From positions 1-52,432 of the forward strand of contig CANPVN010000008.1 of NCBI GenBank assembly GCA_947581755.1: a stretch of DNA of 52,432 nucleotides, given 5' to 3'. Positions within the stretch are counted from its first letter, which is position 1; each line of letters starts with the position of its first letter. The stretch comes from an uncultured Clostridia bacterium (GTDB taxonomy: Bacteria > Bacillota > Clostridia > Christensenellales > Pumilibacteraceae). The notes under the pieces were generated by a model. It was not told where the DNA came from and made no database searches. It saw only the letters and a list, made by a program, of their open reading frames with translations. Of this stretch, positions 1 to 8,511 are shown piece after piece. Both the position numbers and the translations under genes were made by a program.

Positions 1-29
1 AATGAGCCCGGTTCAATACCGAACTCATT
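1..29. terminator. Hairpin at left edge, possible terminator
   Basis: An inverted repeat pairs AATGAG..CGGT with ACCG..CTCATT around a 5-nt loop. It lies downstream of the minus-strand sigma-factor operon and could end it. Any T-tract would lie outside the window, so this is tentative. Confidence 0.35.
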
Positions 30-113
30 CGCAAACTTAATTATTTAATTATTGTCCAAACTTTGGGGTTCACTTCACTATTGCTTCAGAGGCGTTTTTT
101 ATAAGAATTTTTA

Positions 114-782
114 TTACTTTATAAATCGATTTAAGAAAATTTCTGTATCGTTTACTTCGGATGTGGTTTGGTAATCAATATAATAACGAATATTATCAAT
201 CACAAAACCGATTTTATAGTTATACAGATGATTTGTATCATATCCATCATAGGTTATCGATAAGGTAATATCTTTGACTTTTAATTCGTGACCGTCTGTA
301 TATTTCGATTCATAGTTTATTGTATACCAAGGTTGCACAATTATCATCATTTGCACTCTTCTCATTGTGGCATCATCCTGATCAAATCCGTCTATGCGAT
401 AGAAGAATGTTTCTTGCGTTTCTTCTAATAGAAACTTTTGATATGAGTCATAAGACAGTAAGTTAAAATTGAAAATCCCAAACATTTGCTCCGCATCGTC
501 TTTTGTGATTTGGGCATAAGCGAAATCATCACCGGAATATCTATGAGACGTATCATTTTTTGCATAAATAAAGTAAAACGTAAGAGATATACCGACAAGT
601 AATATAAAAGAAAATACCGCAGCGGCAATCTTCATAAATGGGTTTTTCCACTGCTTCCTTTTTTTCTTTAAATCAGGCTCAATCTCTTTCATCATTTCAT
701 TGAATGGTTGAATTTCTACATTTTCCACTGTTCTTTGTATTGTCTGTTCGATTTCGGTTAAATCTTTTTCTTTGTTTTTCAT
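114..782 (-). CDS. Single-pass membrane protein, candidate anti-sigma factor
   Basis: Last gene of a three-gene minus-strand operon begun by an ECF sigma factor. The protein has about 50 charged cytoplasmic residues, one strong membrane helix (about residues 50-73) and an extracytoplasmic domain of about 150 residues rich in Tyr, Asp and Thr. This is the topology of many anti-sigma factors, but no zinc-binding HxxxCxxC motif is seen and I do not recognise a named family. A TTG at 788 is also in frame, but the GAGGG ribosome binding site directly abuts it and lies 6 nt from the ATG at 782, so the ATG is chosen (222 aa). The RBS sits just before the preceding gene's stop, which suggests coupled translation. 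The anti-sigma role is inferred from position and topology only. Confidence 0.7.
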   Translation of the reverse strand: MKNKEKDLTEIEQTIQRTVENVEIQPFNEMMKEIEPDLKKKRKQWKNPFMKIAAAVFSFILLVGISLTFYFIYAKNDTSHRYSGDDFAYAQITKDDAEQMFGIFNFNLLSYDSYQKFLLEETQETFFYRIDGFDQDDATMRRVQMMIIVQPWYTINYESKYTDGHELKVKDITLSITYDGYDTNHLYNYKIGFVIDNIRYYIDYQTTSEVNDTEIFLNRFIK

Positions 783-792
783 AATCAACCCT

Positions 793-1995
793 CTAATAAA
801 TGTTTATTGCGTACGCTTCCATAAGAATGGAAGAATCGGAATATAATTTTACATATCCAAGCGGACAATCTTTTAGTCCCGAATATACTTGAAGAAAATA
901 ATCTGTTCGAAACAAGGCGTTGTTCTTGTAATATTCATAAGTTTCAAAGCCATAGCCTATCATTACATGCGTACCTATATATTTTTTTCTTTCCAATGTA
1001 TCTGTTTTACCCGATGTAGTATTCGGCGTAGCGGCATTATTAAAACCGTCAAAAAACAAAACAACAGGGGTTTTATTGTTTATCTGCGTTTTATATTTGC
1101 TATAATTCAAAGAATTATTTGTACATAACGAAGTGTAAGACACATTCAAGCCCTTGGCGTTAACGTAAGATTGCAATCCGCTTCTGAATCCCATGGCGGA
1201 TGTTCCCGCTCCGCCTACATTGGTCTTCATTCTGCCATACAAATCAATAATAATATCTTGCATTGCGCCGTCTTTATCGTAAAGATAAAAATAAGAATCT
1301 CCAAATTTTATCCCAACATTAAAATTCGGCGTTAACTGCGGATAATATCTGCTATAATATCCGACAACAACCGACCCTGCGTTTACAGCACACATATTCT
1401 TATAATCGCTATTCTCATTAAAATATACAGGCAAAGCAGAAGGTATAGCGCCTTTCTCGGTTTTTCGACTGTCATAAACCACAGTTTCTTTTACCAGCGT
1501 TCCTATCAAATCCGAGTCCGATAAATATAATTCATCATCGGCATATCCGAAACCTTTGTTGCGAAGAAAATTCAATTGCTCGTCATTTAAAATTATATCG
1601 GTCTCTAAATCTCTATAATTGCCGTCAATATACTCAAGATAAGTCAGTAATGTTGCATAAATCGGTTTACCGACAATTCCCTTGAAAGGCGAATTTTTCG
1701 AAATGTATAATTCCGTAACTTCATAATAACCCGCAGTATTTACCATAAGCACATAACTTTCTTTGCCATTGATCAGCGTTTCGTATTCATACCCTATCGG
1801 TTTAAGAGATAAATCATACACATATCGTCGAGTATAATCGATTGTTTCTATTTCTTCGTCTACCATTAATCGAACGGCTTCCATTAAGCATAAGTCTGCC
1901 TCATCGGTATCGGCTTTTGCGGATACAGCCGATGTGTTCGCTCCCATAACCAACATAATAATAAGTAAAATACAAATTAATTTTTTGATTTTCAT
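793..1995 (-). CDS. Secreted cysteine-peptidase-like protein (papain/C39-like)
   Basis: A 400-aa protein with an N-terminal signal peptide (Lys-rich start, hydrophobic core at residues 5-20, likely cleavage near SAVSA at 22-26). The second half has the layout of a papain-fold peptidase: Cys202 in NMCAVNAG, which starts a helix, and His343 in GTHVMIGYGFE, followed by a beta-rich stretch. This resembles the C39-like and C10/C47 groups, but I cannot assign a family. The RBS AAGGAGGA precedes the ATG by 6-7 nt. It lies between an ECF sigma factor and a membrane protein in one operon, so it may act outside the cell in the same signalling or stress response. The signal peptide and Cys/His pair are visible; the substrate and activity are unknown. 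Confidence 0.75.
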   Translation of the reverse strand: MKIKKLICILLIIMLVMGANTSAVSAKADTDEADLCLMEAVRLMVDEEIETIDYTRRYVYDLSLKPIGYEYETLINGKESYVLMVNTAGYYEVTELYISKNSPFKGIVGKPIYATLLTYLEYIDGNYRDLETDIILNDEQLNFLRNKGFGYADDELYLSDSDLIGTLVKETVVYDSRKTEKGAIPSALPVYFNENSDYKNMCAVNAGSVVVGYYSRYYPQLTPNFNVGIKFGDSYFYLYDKDGAMQDIIIDLYGRMKTNVGGAGTSAMGFRSGLQSYVNAKGLNVSYTSLCTNNSLNYSKYKTQINNKTPVVLFFDGFNNAATPNTTSGKTDTLERKKYIGTHVMIGYGFETYEYYKNNALFRTDYFLQVYSGLKDCPLGYVKLYSDSSILMEAYAINIY

Positions 1996-2044
1996 CTTTT
2001 TTCCTCCTTGATTTATATGACGAAAAAAAACTTAATTTTGTTGG

Positions 2045-2572
2045 TTATTTTTTGTTTATATCTATATATTTCCTTATTTTATCTATAGCAACTTTATATT
2101 TCCAACGTACAGTCCCCTCGGGAAGTTTCATTTCTTCGGATATTTGAAAATGAGTATAATTGAAAACAAGTTTCATTATAACGATTTCTTTTTCATCATC
2201 GTCCAAAACCTCTATTAAAGAAAAGAAAATAAGTTTACTTTGCTCATCTATAGGGCTTGCGATATTTATCTCTTCAAGACTTATCTCGTTTTTATATCGC
2301 TTTGAATTGATACGATAATAGTCAATCGCAATATTTTTTGTTAAAGTATAAATATATGCGTCAGGATTTTTGACTCTTTTTATTGCGCTCGATTTTTGCC
2401 ATATTTTTATCATTACCGACTGTAGCACATCTTGAGCAAAACCCGAGTCCTTTAATATCGAATATGCCAATACGGTTATCCTTTTCGCATATTCGTTATA
2501 TAACTCTTCAAATGCCGACTGATCTCCTATATCAATTAACTTAATAATATGGTTAAATCTTTTCTCATCCAT
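2045..2572 (-). CDS. RNA polymerase ECF sigma factor
   Basis: The 175-aa protein has the two conserved sigma-70 parts. Region 2 (about residues 20-90) includes DVLQSVMIKIWQK and an aromatic-rich DAYIYTLTKNIAIDYYR stretch that would contact the -10 element. Region 4 (about residues 118-170) is a helix-turn-helix with HFQISEEMKLPEGTVRW. The length matches ECF sigma factors, which lack region 3. It is the first gene of an operon with a secreted peptidase-like protein and a membrane protein, so it probably responds to an envelope or extracellular signal. The region-4 residues LPEGTVRWKYKVAIDKIR match the usual ECF recognition helix. The target promoter cannot be read from this window. Confidence 0.9.
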   Translation of the reverse strand: MDEKRFNHIIKLIDIGDQSAFEELYNEYAKRITVLAYSILKDSGFAQDVLQSVMIKIWQKSSAIKRVKNPDAYIYTLTKNIAIDYYRINSKRYKNEISLEEINIASPIDEQSKLIFFSLIEVLDDDEKEIVIMKLVFNYTHFQISEEMKLPEGTVRWKYKVAIDKIRKYIDINKK

Positions 2573-2595
2573 TAAATCTTTAGTATTTCCTTTGT

Positions 2596-2623
2596 TTTAT
2601 ATTGATTAATAATTGTATTGCAA
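2596..2623 (-). promoter_or_regulatory. Possible promoter of the ECF sigma operon
   Basis: On the minus strand, TTGCAA (2618-2623) and TATAAA (2596-2601) are separated by 16 nt, about 25 nt before the sigma-factor start. The -35 match is partial and the region is AT-rich, so a chance match is possible. Confidence 0.35.
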
Positions 2624-2713
2624 TCAACGATAAATAAAAGCTTTTTCTTCATTCGGAAAAATTTCAAATTAAGGCAAAACATAATCGTGAGTAAAGAATA
2701 ACTGTTTTTCCAT

Positions 2714-2746
2714 AAAAACGCCCTTGAAGTGAAACTTCAAAGGCGT
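2714..2746 (-). terminator. Rho-independent terminator after ispH-rpsA
   Basis: On the minus strand a stem of about 12 pairs (ACGCC.TTGAAGT with ACTTCAA.GGCGT, loop TTC) is followed by TTTTT. It lies about 26 nt past the ispH-rpsA stop and closes the long mmdA-to-ispH operon. Confidence 0.85.
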
Positions 2747-2771
2747 GATTTGCAATATAAAATCGATTTAA

Positions 2772-4883
2772 TTATTTATTTTCTACATCGATGTCTTTGA
2801 GAAGAGCGGCGAAAGGATTATTGCTTGTCTCGTCGGTCCACTCTTTTTGAGTGTCATCTTCCGTCTTGGGCTTTCTTTCGGTCTTCTTGGAAGGACGAGG
2901 AGTTCTTTCTTTCTTGGGAGCGGGAGCGGTAGTAGCGGAAGTTTCTCCTTCTGCATTCTCGACAGGTTTTTCCTCGGGCTTCTCTTCTTCGGGAAGGCAT
3001 GCCTTTATGGAAAGAGTGATCTTCTTATTGGGTTCGTCGATTGCGATGACTTTGACATCGACTTCGTCGCCCACTTTCAAAACCGTATTGATATCCTTTA
3101 CGAAAGTACGAGCCGCTTTGGATACATGGACAAGTCCTTCTACGCCGGGTTCGATCTCGACAAATGCGCCGTAAGACATAAGATTTATTACCTTACCTTT
3201 GCAAACGGAGCCTACGGGGTGCTTCTCGATAGCCAATGTAAAGGGATGAGGTTGAAGTTGCTTATAGCCCAATGATACTCTGCCCTTTTCGCGGTCTGCC
3301 GACAAAACGAGGAAATCGTGCGTGCTGCCGATTTTAAGAACATCCTCGATATTGGCAACGCGAACCCAACTTATATCCGCTATATGAGCAAGACAGTCGA
3401 ATCCCGCAACGGAAATGAATGCTCCGAAAGGAGCGATACGCTTTACAACACCCGAAACAATAACGTCGGGTTTGACGTTCGTCCAGAAAATTTCCTCTCT
3501 TTCGAGTCTCTCTCTTTCGAGAATCTTTCGTTGGCTCGCAACTATCTTATGTTTGGCATCATCTATTTCCAATGCCACGAGTCTCAACTTTTTCTTTGTA
3601 AAAGGCTTAAGGTCGGTGATATATCTTTCTTTTATCTGCGATGCGGGAATAAATACCGAATAGGTACCTATCTTTCCGATCAAGCCGCCCTTTGTGTCCT
3701 TTTCGGGAACAAGTTCGAACTCCTCGCCGTTGCGAATGGAGTCAACTTTCTTGTCGCCCTCTTTAATCAAATCCACTTTCTTTTTGGAAAGCAGAACACA
3801 ACCGCTGTCGGGATCATTCTTATTGATGATGATCGCCTCGACAACAGAATCGGGTAAAAAATCTTCGGGATTGTAGTTTCCGTCCAAAGTAGCCTCGTCC
3901 TTAACGATGAGACCGTCTTTTTTACCTCCGATATTGACCCTGATACCGTGTTCGTCCGCCAAAATAACAGTGCCTTTTACCTTTTTGCCTTCTTTGTAGC
4001 TTACCAGAGATTCCTCTACCCCTGAAATAAATTCTTGGTTCTGAACCTCTTCAAAGTTTTGACTCATGAAATTAATAACCTCCATAATCAACTCCTCGGG
4101 AGTTGATGCCCCCGCTAACAGTCCTACGCTATCGGACGGGGTAAACTTTATATTTTTTAGTCGGCATACGTCATCGACAAGATAAGTCCTGTCGCAAAAC
4201 CGCTCGGCTATTTGCCTGAGTTTGTCGGTATTGGAGCTGGACGAACTTCCGATAACCAAAACAACCGAACATTTCCCGGCGATTTTTTCCGCTTCTTTTT
4301 GCCGCTTGATAGTAGTATAGCAAATAGTGTCGAAAATTTCAAGCGATTTGAATTGATGTTTTGAGATTTTTTTAATAATATTCGTATATTTTATCGACGA
4401 AAAGGTTGTTTGAACCAAAACGCATAGTTTTTCGTATCCGAAAAGCCTGTCAACTTCGTTCTCGTCGGAAATGATTTCGGCATCGAGTCCGCACCAACCG
4501 TTGACGCCCTTTACCTCGGGATGTGATGCGTCGCCTATTATACAGATCTTATATCCGCTTCGGTAATATCGATAAGCAAGTTTGTGAATGTTCGAAACAA
4601 AGGGACAAGTCGCGTCTATTATTTTTATTCCCCGCTCTTTAAGTTCGTCGTAAACCGCCTTCCCGACTCCGTGTGACCTTATTATCACCGTCGCGCCGTC
4701 GGGAACGGAACTTACATCCTCTACCGTTTTCAGTCCCTTTTCGGAAAGAGCCTTCGTCACTCGCTCGTTATTGATTATCTGTCCCAAACAAAATACATTT
4801 TCGCCCGCGTTCTTCAAAGCCGTTCCTACGGCATTCTTTACTCCGAAACAAAAGCCCGCGCCTTGCGCCTTTATAAGTCTCAT
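2772..4883 (-). CDS. ispH: IspH (HMB-PP reductase) fused to ribosomal protein S1
   Basis: A 703-aa fusion characteristic of Clostridia. Residues 1-275 are IspH, the last enzyme of the MEP isoprenoid pathway, which reduces HMB-PP to IPP and DMAPP with a [4Fe-4S] cluster. Cluster cysteines are Cys12, Cys93 and Cys188, with the RSHG (His71) and HPE (His121) motifs. Residues about 295-630 hold four S1 RNA-binding repeats (for example SGVVKRIAPFGAFISV and GKVINLMSYGAFVEI). The tail is Lys/Glu/Pro-rich and probably disordered. Where IspH normally has IHN there is INN (residues 37-39), so the usual substrate-site His is Asn. The gene overlaps plsC by 4 nt (ATGA) and ends an eleven-gene operon. Why IspH and S1 are joined is not known to me. 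Confidence 0.95.
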   Translation of the reverse strand: MRLIKAQGAGFCFGVKNAVGTALKNAGENVFCLGQIINNERVTKALSEKGLKTVEDVSSVPDGATVIIRSHGVGKAVYDELKERGIKIIDATCPFVSNIHKLAYRYYRSGYKICIIGDASHPEVKGVNGWCGLDAEIISDENEVDRLFGYEKLCVLVQTTFSSIKYTNIIKKISKHQFKSLEIFDTICYTTIKRQKEAEKIAGKCSVVLVIGSSSSSNTDKLRQIAERFCDRTYLVDDVCRLKNIKFTPSDSVGLLAGASTPEELIMEVINFMSQNFEEVQNQEFISGVEESLVSYKEGKKVKGTVILADEHGIRVNIGGKKDGLIVKDEATLDGNYNPEDFLPDSVVEAIIINKNDPDSGCVLLSKKKVDLIKEGDKKVDSIRNGEEFELVPEKDTKGGLIGKIGTYSVFIPASQIKERYITDLKPFTKKKLRLVALEIDDAKHKIVASQRKILERERLEREEIFWTNVKPDVIVSGVVKRIAPFGAFISVAGFDCLAHIADISWVRVANIEDVLKIGSTHDFLVLSADREKGRVSLGYKQLQPHPFTLAIEKHPVGSVCKGKVINLMSYGAFVEIEPGVEGLVHVSKAARTFVKDINTVLKVGDEVDVKVIAIDEPNKKITLSIKACLPEEEKPEEKPVENAEGETSATTAPAPKKERTPRPSKKTERKPKTEDDTQKEWTDETSNNPFAALLKDIDVENK

Positions 4884-5515
4884 CGGCGTTTCCTCTCTTT
4901 CTTCAATGCGGCTCGGTTCTGAACATATTCGAGCCCTTCGCGCATTTTGGTCTCGAGTATCGTTGTGGCTTCCGCTATTCTTTCGGAATTGTAAGGTCTT
5001 GCCACAATATCGCAGAGTTTGAATACGGGAGCAATATAAAAGTAAGTTCTATGAAACACCCTCGGTCTGTCGGCAAGCATAGTGGGCATTACGGTGGCTC
5101 CGCTTTGTAACGCTATCAACGCCGCTCCGCTCTTTATGGGCTGCAACGAGGCGTCTACTCTGTTTCTCGTGCCTTCGGGAAACATTATCATACTGTTTCC
5201 CTCTTTCAATATCTTTACCAAATTTCTCATAGCCGAGACTTCGATATTGTCACGGTCTATGAATACCACTCCGAAAAGTTTGAGAAAAAATCTCGCCACG
5301 GGGTTCTTTCCGTTCTCTTTTTTACTCAGAATAAATCTGAAGCCCGGTATGGAAAAGATGATGATAAGTATATCCTTCCAAGTCAGATGATTGGCTACAA
5401 GCAATAAACCCTTTTTGTTGTCGGGTAAATTCTCTTTACCCAATATCTTTGTGGGAAAAATCAACTTTCCCGGTATATACGCCAATATGAAGGCTATCCA
5501 AAAAACCACCCTCAT
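4880..5515 (-). CDS. plsC: 1-acyl-sn-glycerol-3-phosphate acyltransferase
   Basis: A 211-aa membrane-associated acyltransferase of the PlsC/LPLAT family, which adds the second acyl chain to lysophosphatidic acid to give phosphatidic acid. The catalytic HX4D motif reads NHLTWKD (His43 and Asp48), and the glycerol-phosphate-binding motif reads FPEGTRNR at about residue 113. A hydrophobic N-terminal helix anchors it. It overlaps cmk upstream and ispH-rpsA downstream by 4 nt each. The cmk-plsC-ispH-S1 order is common in Clostridia. Length and motifs are normal. Confidence 0.93.
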   Translation of the reverse strand: MRVVFWIAFILAYIPGKLIFPTKILGKENLPDNKKGLLLVANHLTWKDILIIIFSIPGFRFILSKKENGKNPVARFFLKLFGVVFIDRDNIEVSAMRNLVKILKEGNSMIMFPEGTRNRVDASLQPIKSGAALIALQSGATVMPTMLADRPRVFHRTYFYIAPVFKLCDIVARPYNSERIAEATTILETKMREGLEYVQNRAALKKERKRR

Positions 5516-6171
5516 TGTACTTTTTTTATCTCCTTTATCATCAAAGAAGTTACGGTTTCTATATCGAGTCCCGTGGTATCCAACTCTATCGCGTCCTCCG
5601 CCTTTTTCAACGGAGCAAATTCTCGGTGCATATCGTTGTAATCACGGTTGCTTATGTCTTGTCTTATCTTTTCCTTATCGCATTTTTCGCCTCGCGCGGT
5701 AAGTTCGGCATATCTTCTTTCCGTACGCTCTTCGAGACTTGCGGTAAGATAAAATTTAATATCCGCGTCGGGTAAAACATAAGTGCCTATGTCTCTGCCG
5801 TCAAGCACGCAATCCGCCTTGTTTGCCAGCGCACGCTGCATTTCGACAAGTTTCAACCTTACGATGGGAACGGCGGAAAAATCGCTCGCGAGTTTGGAAA
5901 CATAATGTTCGCGTATCTGCAAAGATACATCTTCACCGTCCAATACTATTTTTTGTATGCCGTCTTTGTATTGTATATTTATTTCGGTATTGTCCAACAG
6001 ACGCTGTAATTTATCTTCTTGCGTCGTCGCAATGCCCTCTCTGTACGCTTTAAGTCCTATGGCTCTGTACATGGCTCCCGTATCGAGATAAGTTATTCCC
6101 AAAACGGCGGCAAGTTTTTTCGCCATGGTGCTTTTCCCCGCTCCGCTCGGACCGTCTATCGCTATCTTCAT
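5512..6171 (-). CDS. cmk: Cytidylate kinase
   Basis: A 219-aa (d)CMP kinase that phosphorylates CMP and dCMP with ATP for nucleotide supply. The P-loop GPSGAGKS is at residues 7-14. The CMP-binding insert (YLDTGAMYRA) and the DGRDIGTYVLPDAD motif near residue 125 identify the family. The RRYAELTARG stretch forms the lid. It overlaps aroH and plsC by 4 nt each, so it is translated as part of the operon. Nothing unusual is seen. Confidence 0.95.
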   Translation of the reverse strand: MKIAIDGPSGAGKSTMAKKLAAVLGITYLDTGAMYRAIGLKAYREGIATTQEDKLQRLLDNTEINIQYKDGIQKIVLDGEDVSLQIREHYVSKLASDFSAVPIVRLKLVEMQRALANKADCVLDGRDIGTYVLPDADIKFYLTASLEERTERRYAELTARGEKCDKEKIRQDISNRDYNDMHREFAPLKKAEDAIELDTTGLDIETVTSLMIKEIKKVQ

Positions 6172-6542
6172 ACGTTATCCTCCTTTTTCGTCAAATCGGG
6201 ACGCAGATCCGCAGCCTCTCCGAGATACACATGATCGATTTTGCTTTCTTCTTCCAATACAGCCGTAACAAGTATTCTTATGCAACCTTGCATAGCTCCC
6301 TCTATCGACGGCTCTGCACAACTGAAAAGAGGCTCTTGGGTAAGTCGCGCTTTTCTCAATGCCGTCGCAGGATAAAATGCAGTCAAATCGTTCGTGGAAC
6401 TTATAATTACCGAGACGATCCTTCTTATACGGTTGCGTTTAAGGATCTCTCCGAAAAGTTCTACTGTGTTTTCGGTTATGCTCTCTTCGGTGTTTTTAAC
6501 GGGCGCGATCGCGCCACGTATCGCATATATCTTTTCCGTCAT
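6168..6542 (-). CDS. aroH: Chorismate mutase, AroH type
   Basis: A 124-aa monofunctional chorismate mutase of the trimeric AroH fold, which converts chorismate to prephenate for Phe and Tyr synthesis. Diagnostic motifs are IRGAI near the start, the NTEESITENT segment, DLTAFYPATALRK (the usual DLNAxFPAxAxR) and the late MQGCIRILV. Length is typical. It lies in an unrelated operon with cmk, about 20 kb from the shikimate operon that makes its substrate. It overlaps its neighbours by 4 nt on both sides. Confidence 0.93.
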   Translation of the reverse strand: MTEKIYAIRGAIAPVKNTEESITENTVELFGEILKRNRIRRIVSVIISSTNDLTAFYPATALRKARLTQEPLFSCAEPSIEGAMQGCIRILVTAVLEEESKIDHVYLGEAADLRPDLTKKEDNV

Positions 6543-7762
6543 AATGCCTCACCCGCCGCTTTGCCTGCGACAAATCCCGTACTCAATGCAATATGTATAT
6601 TGAATCCGCCCGTAAGCGCGTCAACATCGAGCATTTCGCCCGCAAAATAAAGCCCTTTGCAAAGTTTGCTTTCCATGGTGGCGGGGTTGACTTCCTTTAC
6701 ATTGACGCCGCCGCTCGTAACCACTGCGCGCTCCTTGCCGCCGAGTCCGAGTACGGTAAATTCAAGGGCTTTGATTATTTGCAACAATCTTTGTCTTTCG
6801 GACTTCGTTACCGAATTTACGGGTTTATCGGGATTTATGCCCGTTCTTTCCGTTATATAATCGATAAGTCTCGTCGGCAACAGATCGTCAAGCGAATTTT
6901 TGAAAAATTTGTTTTTGTATTTATCAAAATCCCTCAGTATTCGTTTGTCCAAAGTCTCTGTATCGAGCGCGGGTTTGAGATCTATATACAACTTTGCGCC
7001 GCAACAATCCATTCTCGATATATATGCCGAAAGAGTAAGGATCACGGGTCCGCTTACTCCGTCCGAAGTGAACAGCATTTCGCCTTGACGAAGAAATGTC
7101 TTATTTCCGACGCAAACCGAAACCGCTACGTTTTTGAGCGATAAACCTTCGAGTGCGGATACGTCCTCTCGAACCTTTATATCGGTAAGCGAGGGCTTGG
7201 GGTCGATTATCTCATGCCCCAACTTTTTCGCCAATAAATAACCGTTACCGTCGCTGCCCGTCGAGGGATAAGTTATGCCTCCGCAAGCCAAAATCACCTT
7301 GTCAAACAAAAGTTTTTCACCGCCCGCGAACCCGATCTCATAGCCACAGTCGGTATGTACGAGTTCCTCGACATAACTTCCGAGTCTTATATCTACGCCG
7401 TTTCCCTTACAATAATTCGTCAACGCCTTTGTTATATCGCTTGCCTTATCGGAAAGAGGAAAGACGCGATGCCCGCGTTCTTCCTTTACTTCGACTCCCT
7501 GCGCTTCCATAAAAGCCATCGCATCCGCGGGAGTGAATTTATTGACTGCGCCGTATAAAAATTTCGGGTTGCCGACAACGGATCTCAAAAACTCGGAAGG
7601 CTCGGTAAGATTGGTAAAATTACAGCGACCTTTGCCCGTGATATACAACTTTTTTCCGACTTTTTCGTTACGCTCGAAAAGCGTTACTTTTGAAAAACGG
7701 GCTGCGGTACCGGCAGCCATAAGCCCTGCCGCACCGCCGCCCACTACCGCTACGGTACTCAT
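6539..7762 (-). CDS. NAD(P)/FAD-dependent oxidoreductase, HI0933/YhiN family
   Basis: A 407-aa flavoprotein. The N-terminal Rossmann motif GGGAAGLMAAGTAA (about residues 8-21) binds FAD, GKGRCNFTN (about residues 43-51) is the family signature, and the C-terminal FAD motif GLYFAGEMLDVDALTGGFN closes the fold. The family is often annotated as aminoacetone oxidase or BaiN-like, but its physiological substrate is generally uncertain and the neighbours do not settle it. It overlaps surE and aroH by 4 nt. Confidence 0.9.
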   Translation of the reverse strand: MSTVAVVGGGAAGLMAAGTAARFSKVTLFERNEKVGKKLYITGKGRCNFTNLTEPSEFLRSVVGNPKFLYGAVNKFTPADAMAFMEAQGVEVKEERGHRVFPLSDKASDITKALTNYCKGNGVDIRLGSYVEELVHTDCGYEIGFAGGEKLLFDKVILACGGITYPSTGSDGNGYLLAKKLGHEIIDPKPSLTDIKVREDVSALEGLSLKNVAVSVCVGNKTFLRQGEMLFTSDGVSGPVILTLSAYISRMDCCGAKLYIDLKPALDTETLDKRILRDFDKYKNKFFKNSLDDLLPTRLIDYITERTGINPDKPVNSVTKSERQRLLQIIKALEFTVLGLGGKERAVVTSGGVNVKEVNPATMESKLCKGLYFAGEMLDVDALTGGFNIHIALSTGFVAGKAAGEAL

Positions 7763-8511
7763 TTCAAAAATTCCCTGAGTTTATTTATGGAATTGTAATC
7801 GTTCCTGTCAAGGTCGAGAACGGTTATCGTCGCGTATCCCTTCTCGAAAAATTCTATATCCGTGTCGTGATCGTTAAATTCGCTCTTCACGGGTTTCCCC
7901 ATGAGTACGACGGAAAAGGAATCCTTTTCGTCCGCCACATAAGAGTCGGCATACAGGTTTATTCCCGCCTTCACCACCACAGTCCCTTTGAAGGGTACGG
8001 TTATCGGATAATTTATATTTATTACCGTTCCCGCGGGAAGATTTGCCGCAAACAACTTTGGTATCATATTCAAAAGATATTCGCAAACTTCGCCTATATG
8101 CTCGTCATAGCCTATTCTGTTTGTGCTTATCGCTATCGCCGTTATCCCCTGATAAGCGGCTTCGGACGCCGCAGATACGGTGCCGCTGTAAATAACATCG
8201 GAACCTATATTCGTTCCGTAATTTATTCCCGAAACGACAAGATCGGGCAATGCGTCTTTCATTATATGCAATATGCCAAGTTTTACGCAATCGGCGGGAG
8301 TCCCCGTACAGGAATATGCGCGATAATGCTCGGAGAGTTTCTCTTCTGCGTAACGAATGCCCTTTGTAGATAAAATTCCGTGGCCACACGCCGATCGCTG
8401 AGAATCGGGAGCGATCACGGTCACCTCGTGTCCCGCTCCGTAAAAAGCATCGGCTAACGCCTTTATTCCGCTTGATTGTATTCCATCGTCGTTGGCTATC
8501 AAAATTCTCAT
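7759..8511 (-). CDS. surE: 5'-nucleotidase SurE
   Basis: A 250-aa metal-dependent nucleoside-5'-monophosphate phosphatase. The N-terminal ILIANDDGIQSSGIKAL motif supplies the metal-binding Asp8-Asp9 pair. The GTPADCVKLG segment and the VSGINYGTNIGSDVIYSGTVSAA block are the other conserved parts of the active site. Length is normal. Its start overlaps the oadA stop by 4 nt, so it is coupled to the decarboxylase genes. It probably acts in nucleotide salvage. Confidence 0.95.
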   Translation of the reverse strand: MRILIANDDGIQSSGIKALADAFYGAGHEVTVIAPDSQRSACGHGILSTKGIRYAEEKLSEHYRAYSCTGTPADCVKLGILHIMKDALPDLVVSGINYGTNIGSDVIYSGTVSAASEAAYQGITAIAISTNRIGYDEHIGEVCEYLLNMIPKLFAANLPAGTVININYPITVPFKGTVVVKAGINLYADSYVADEKDSFSVVLMGKPVKSEFNDHDTDIEFFEKGYATITVLDLDRNDYNSINKLREFLK

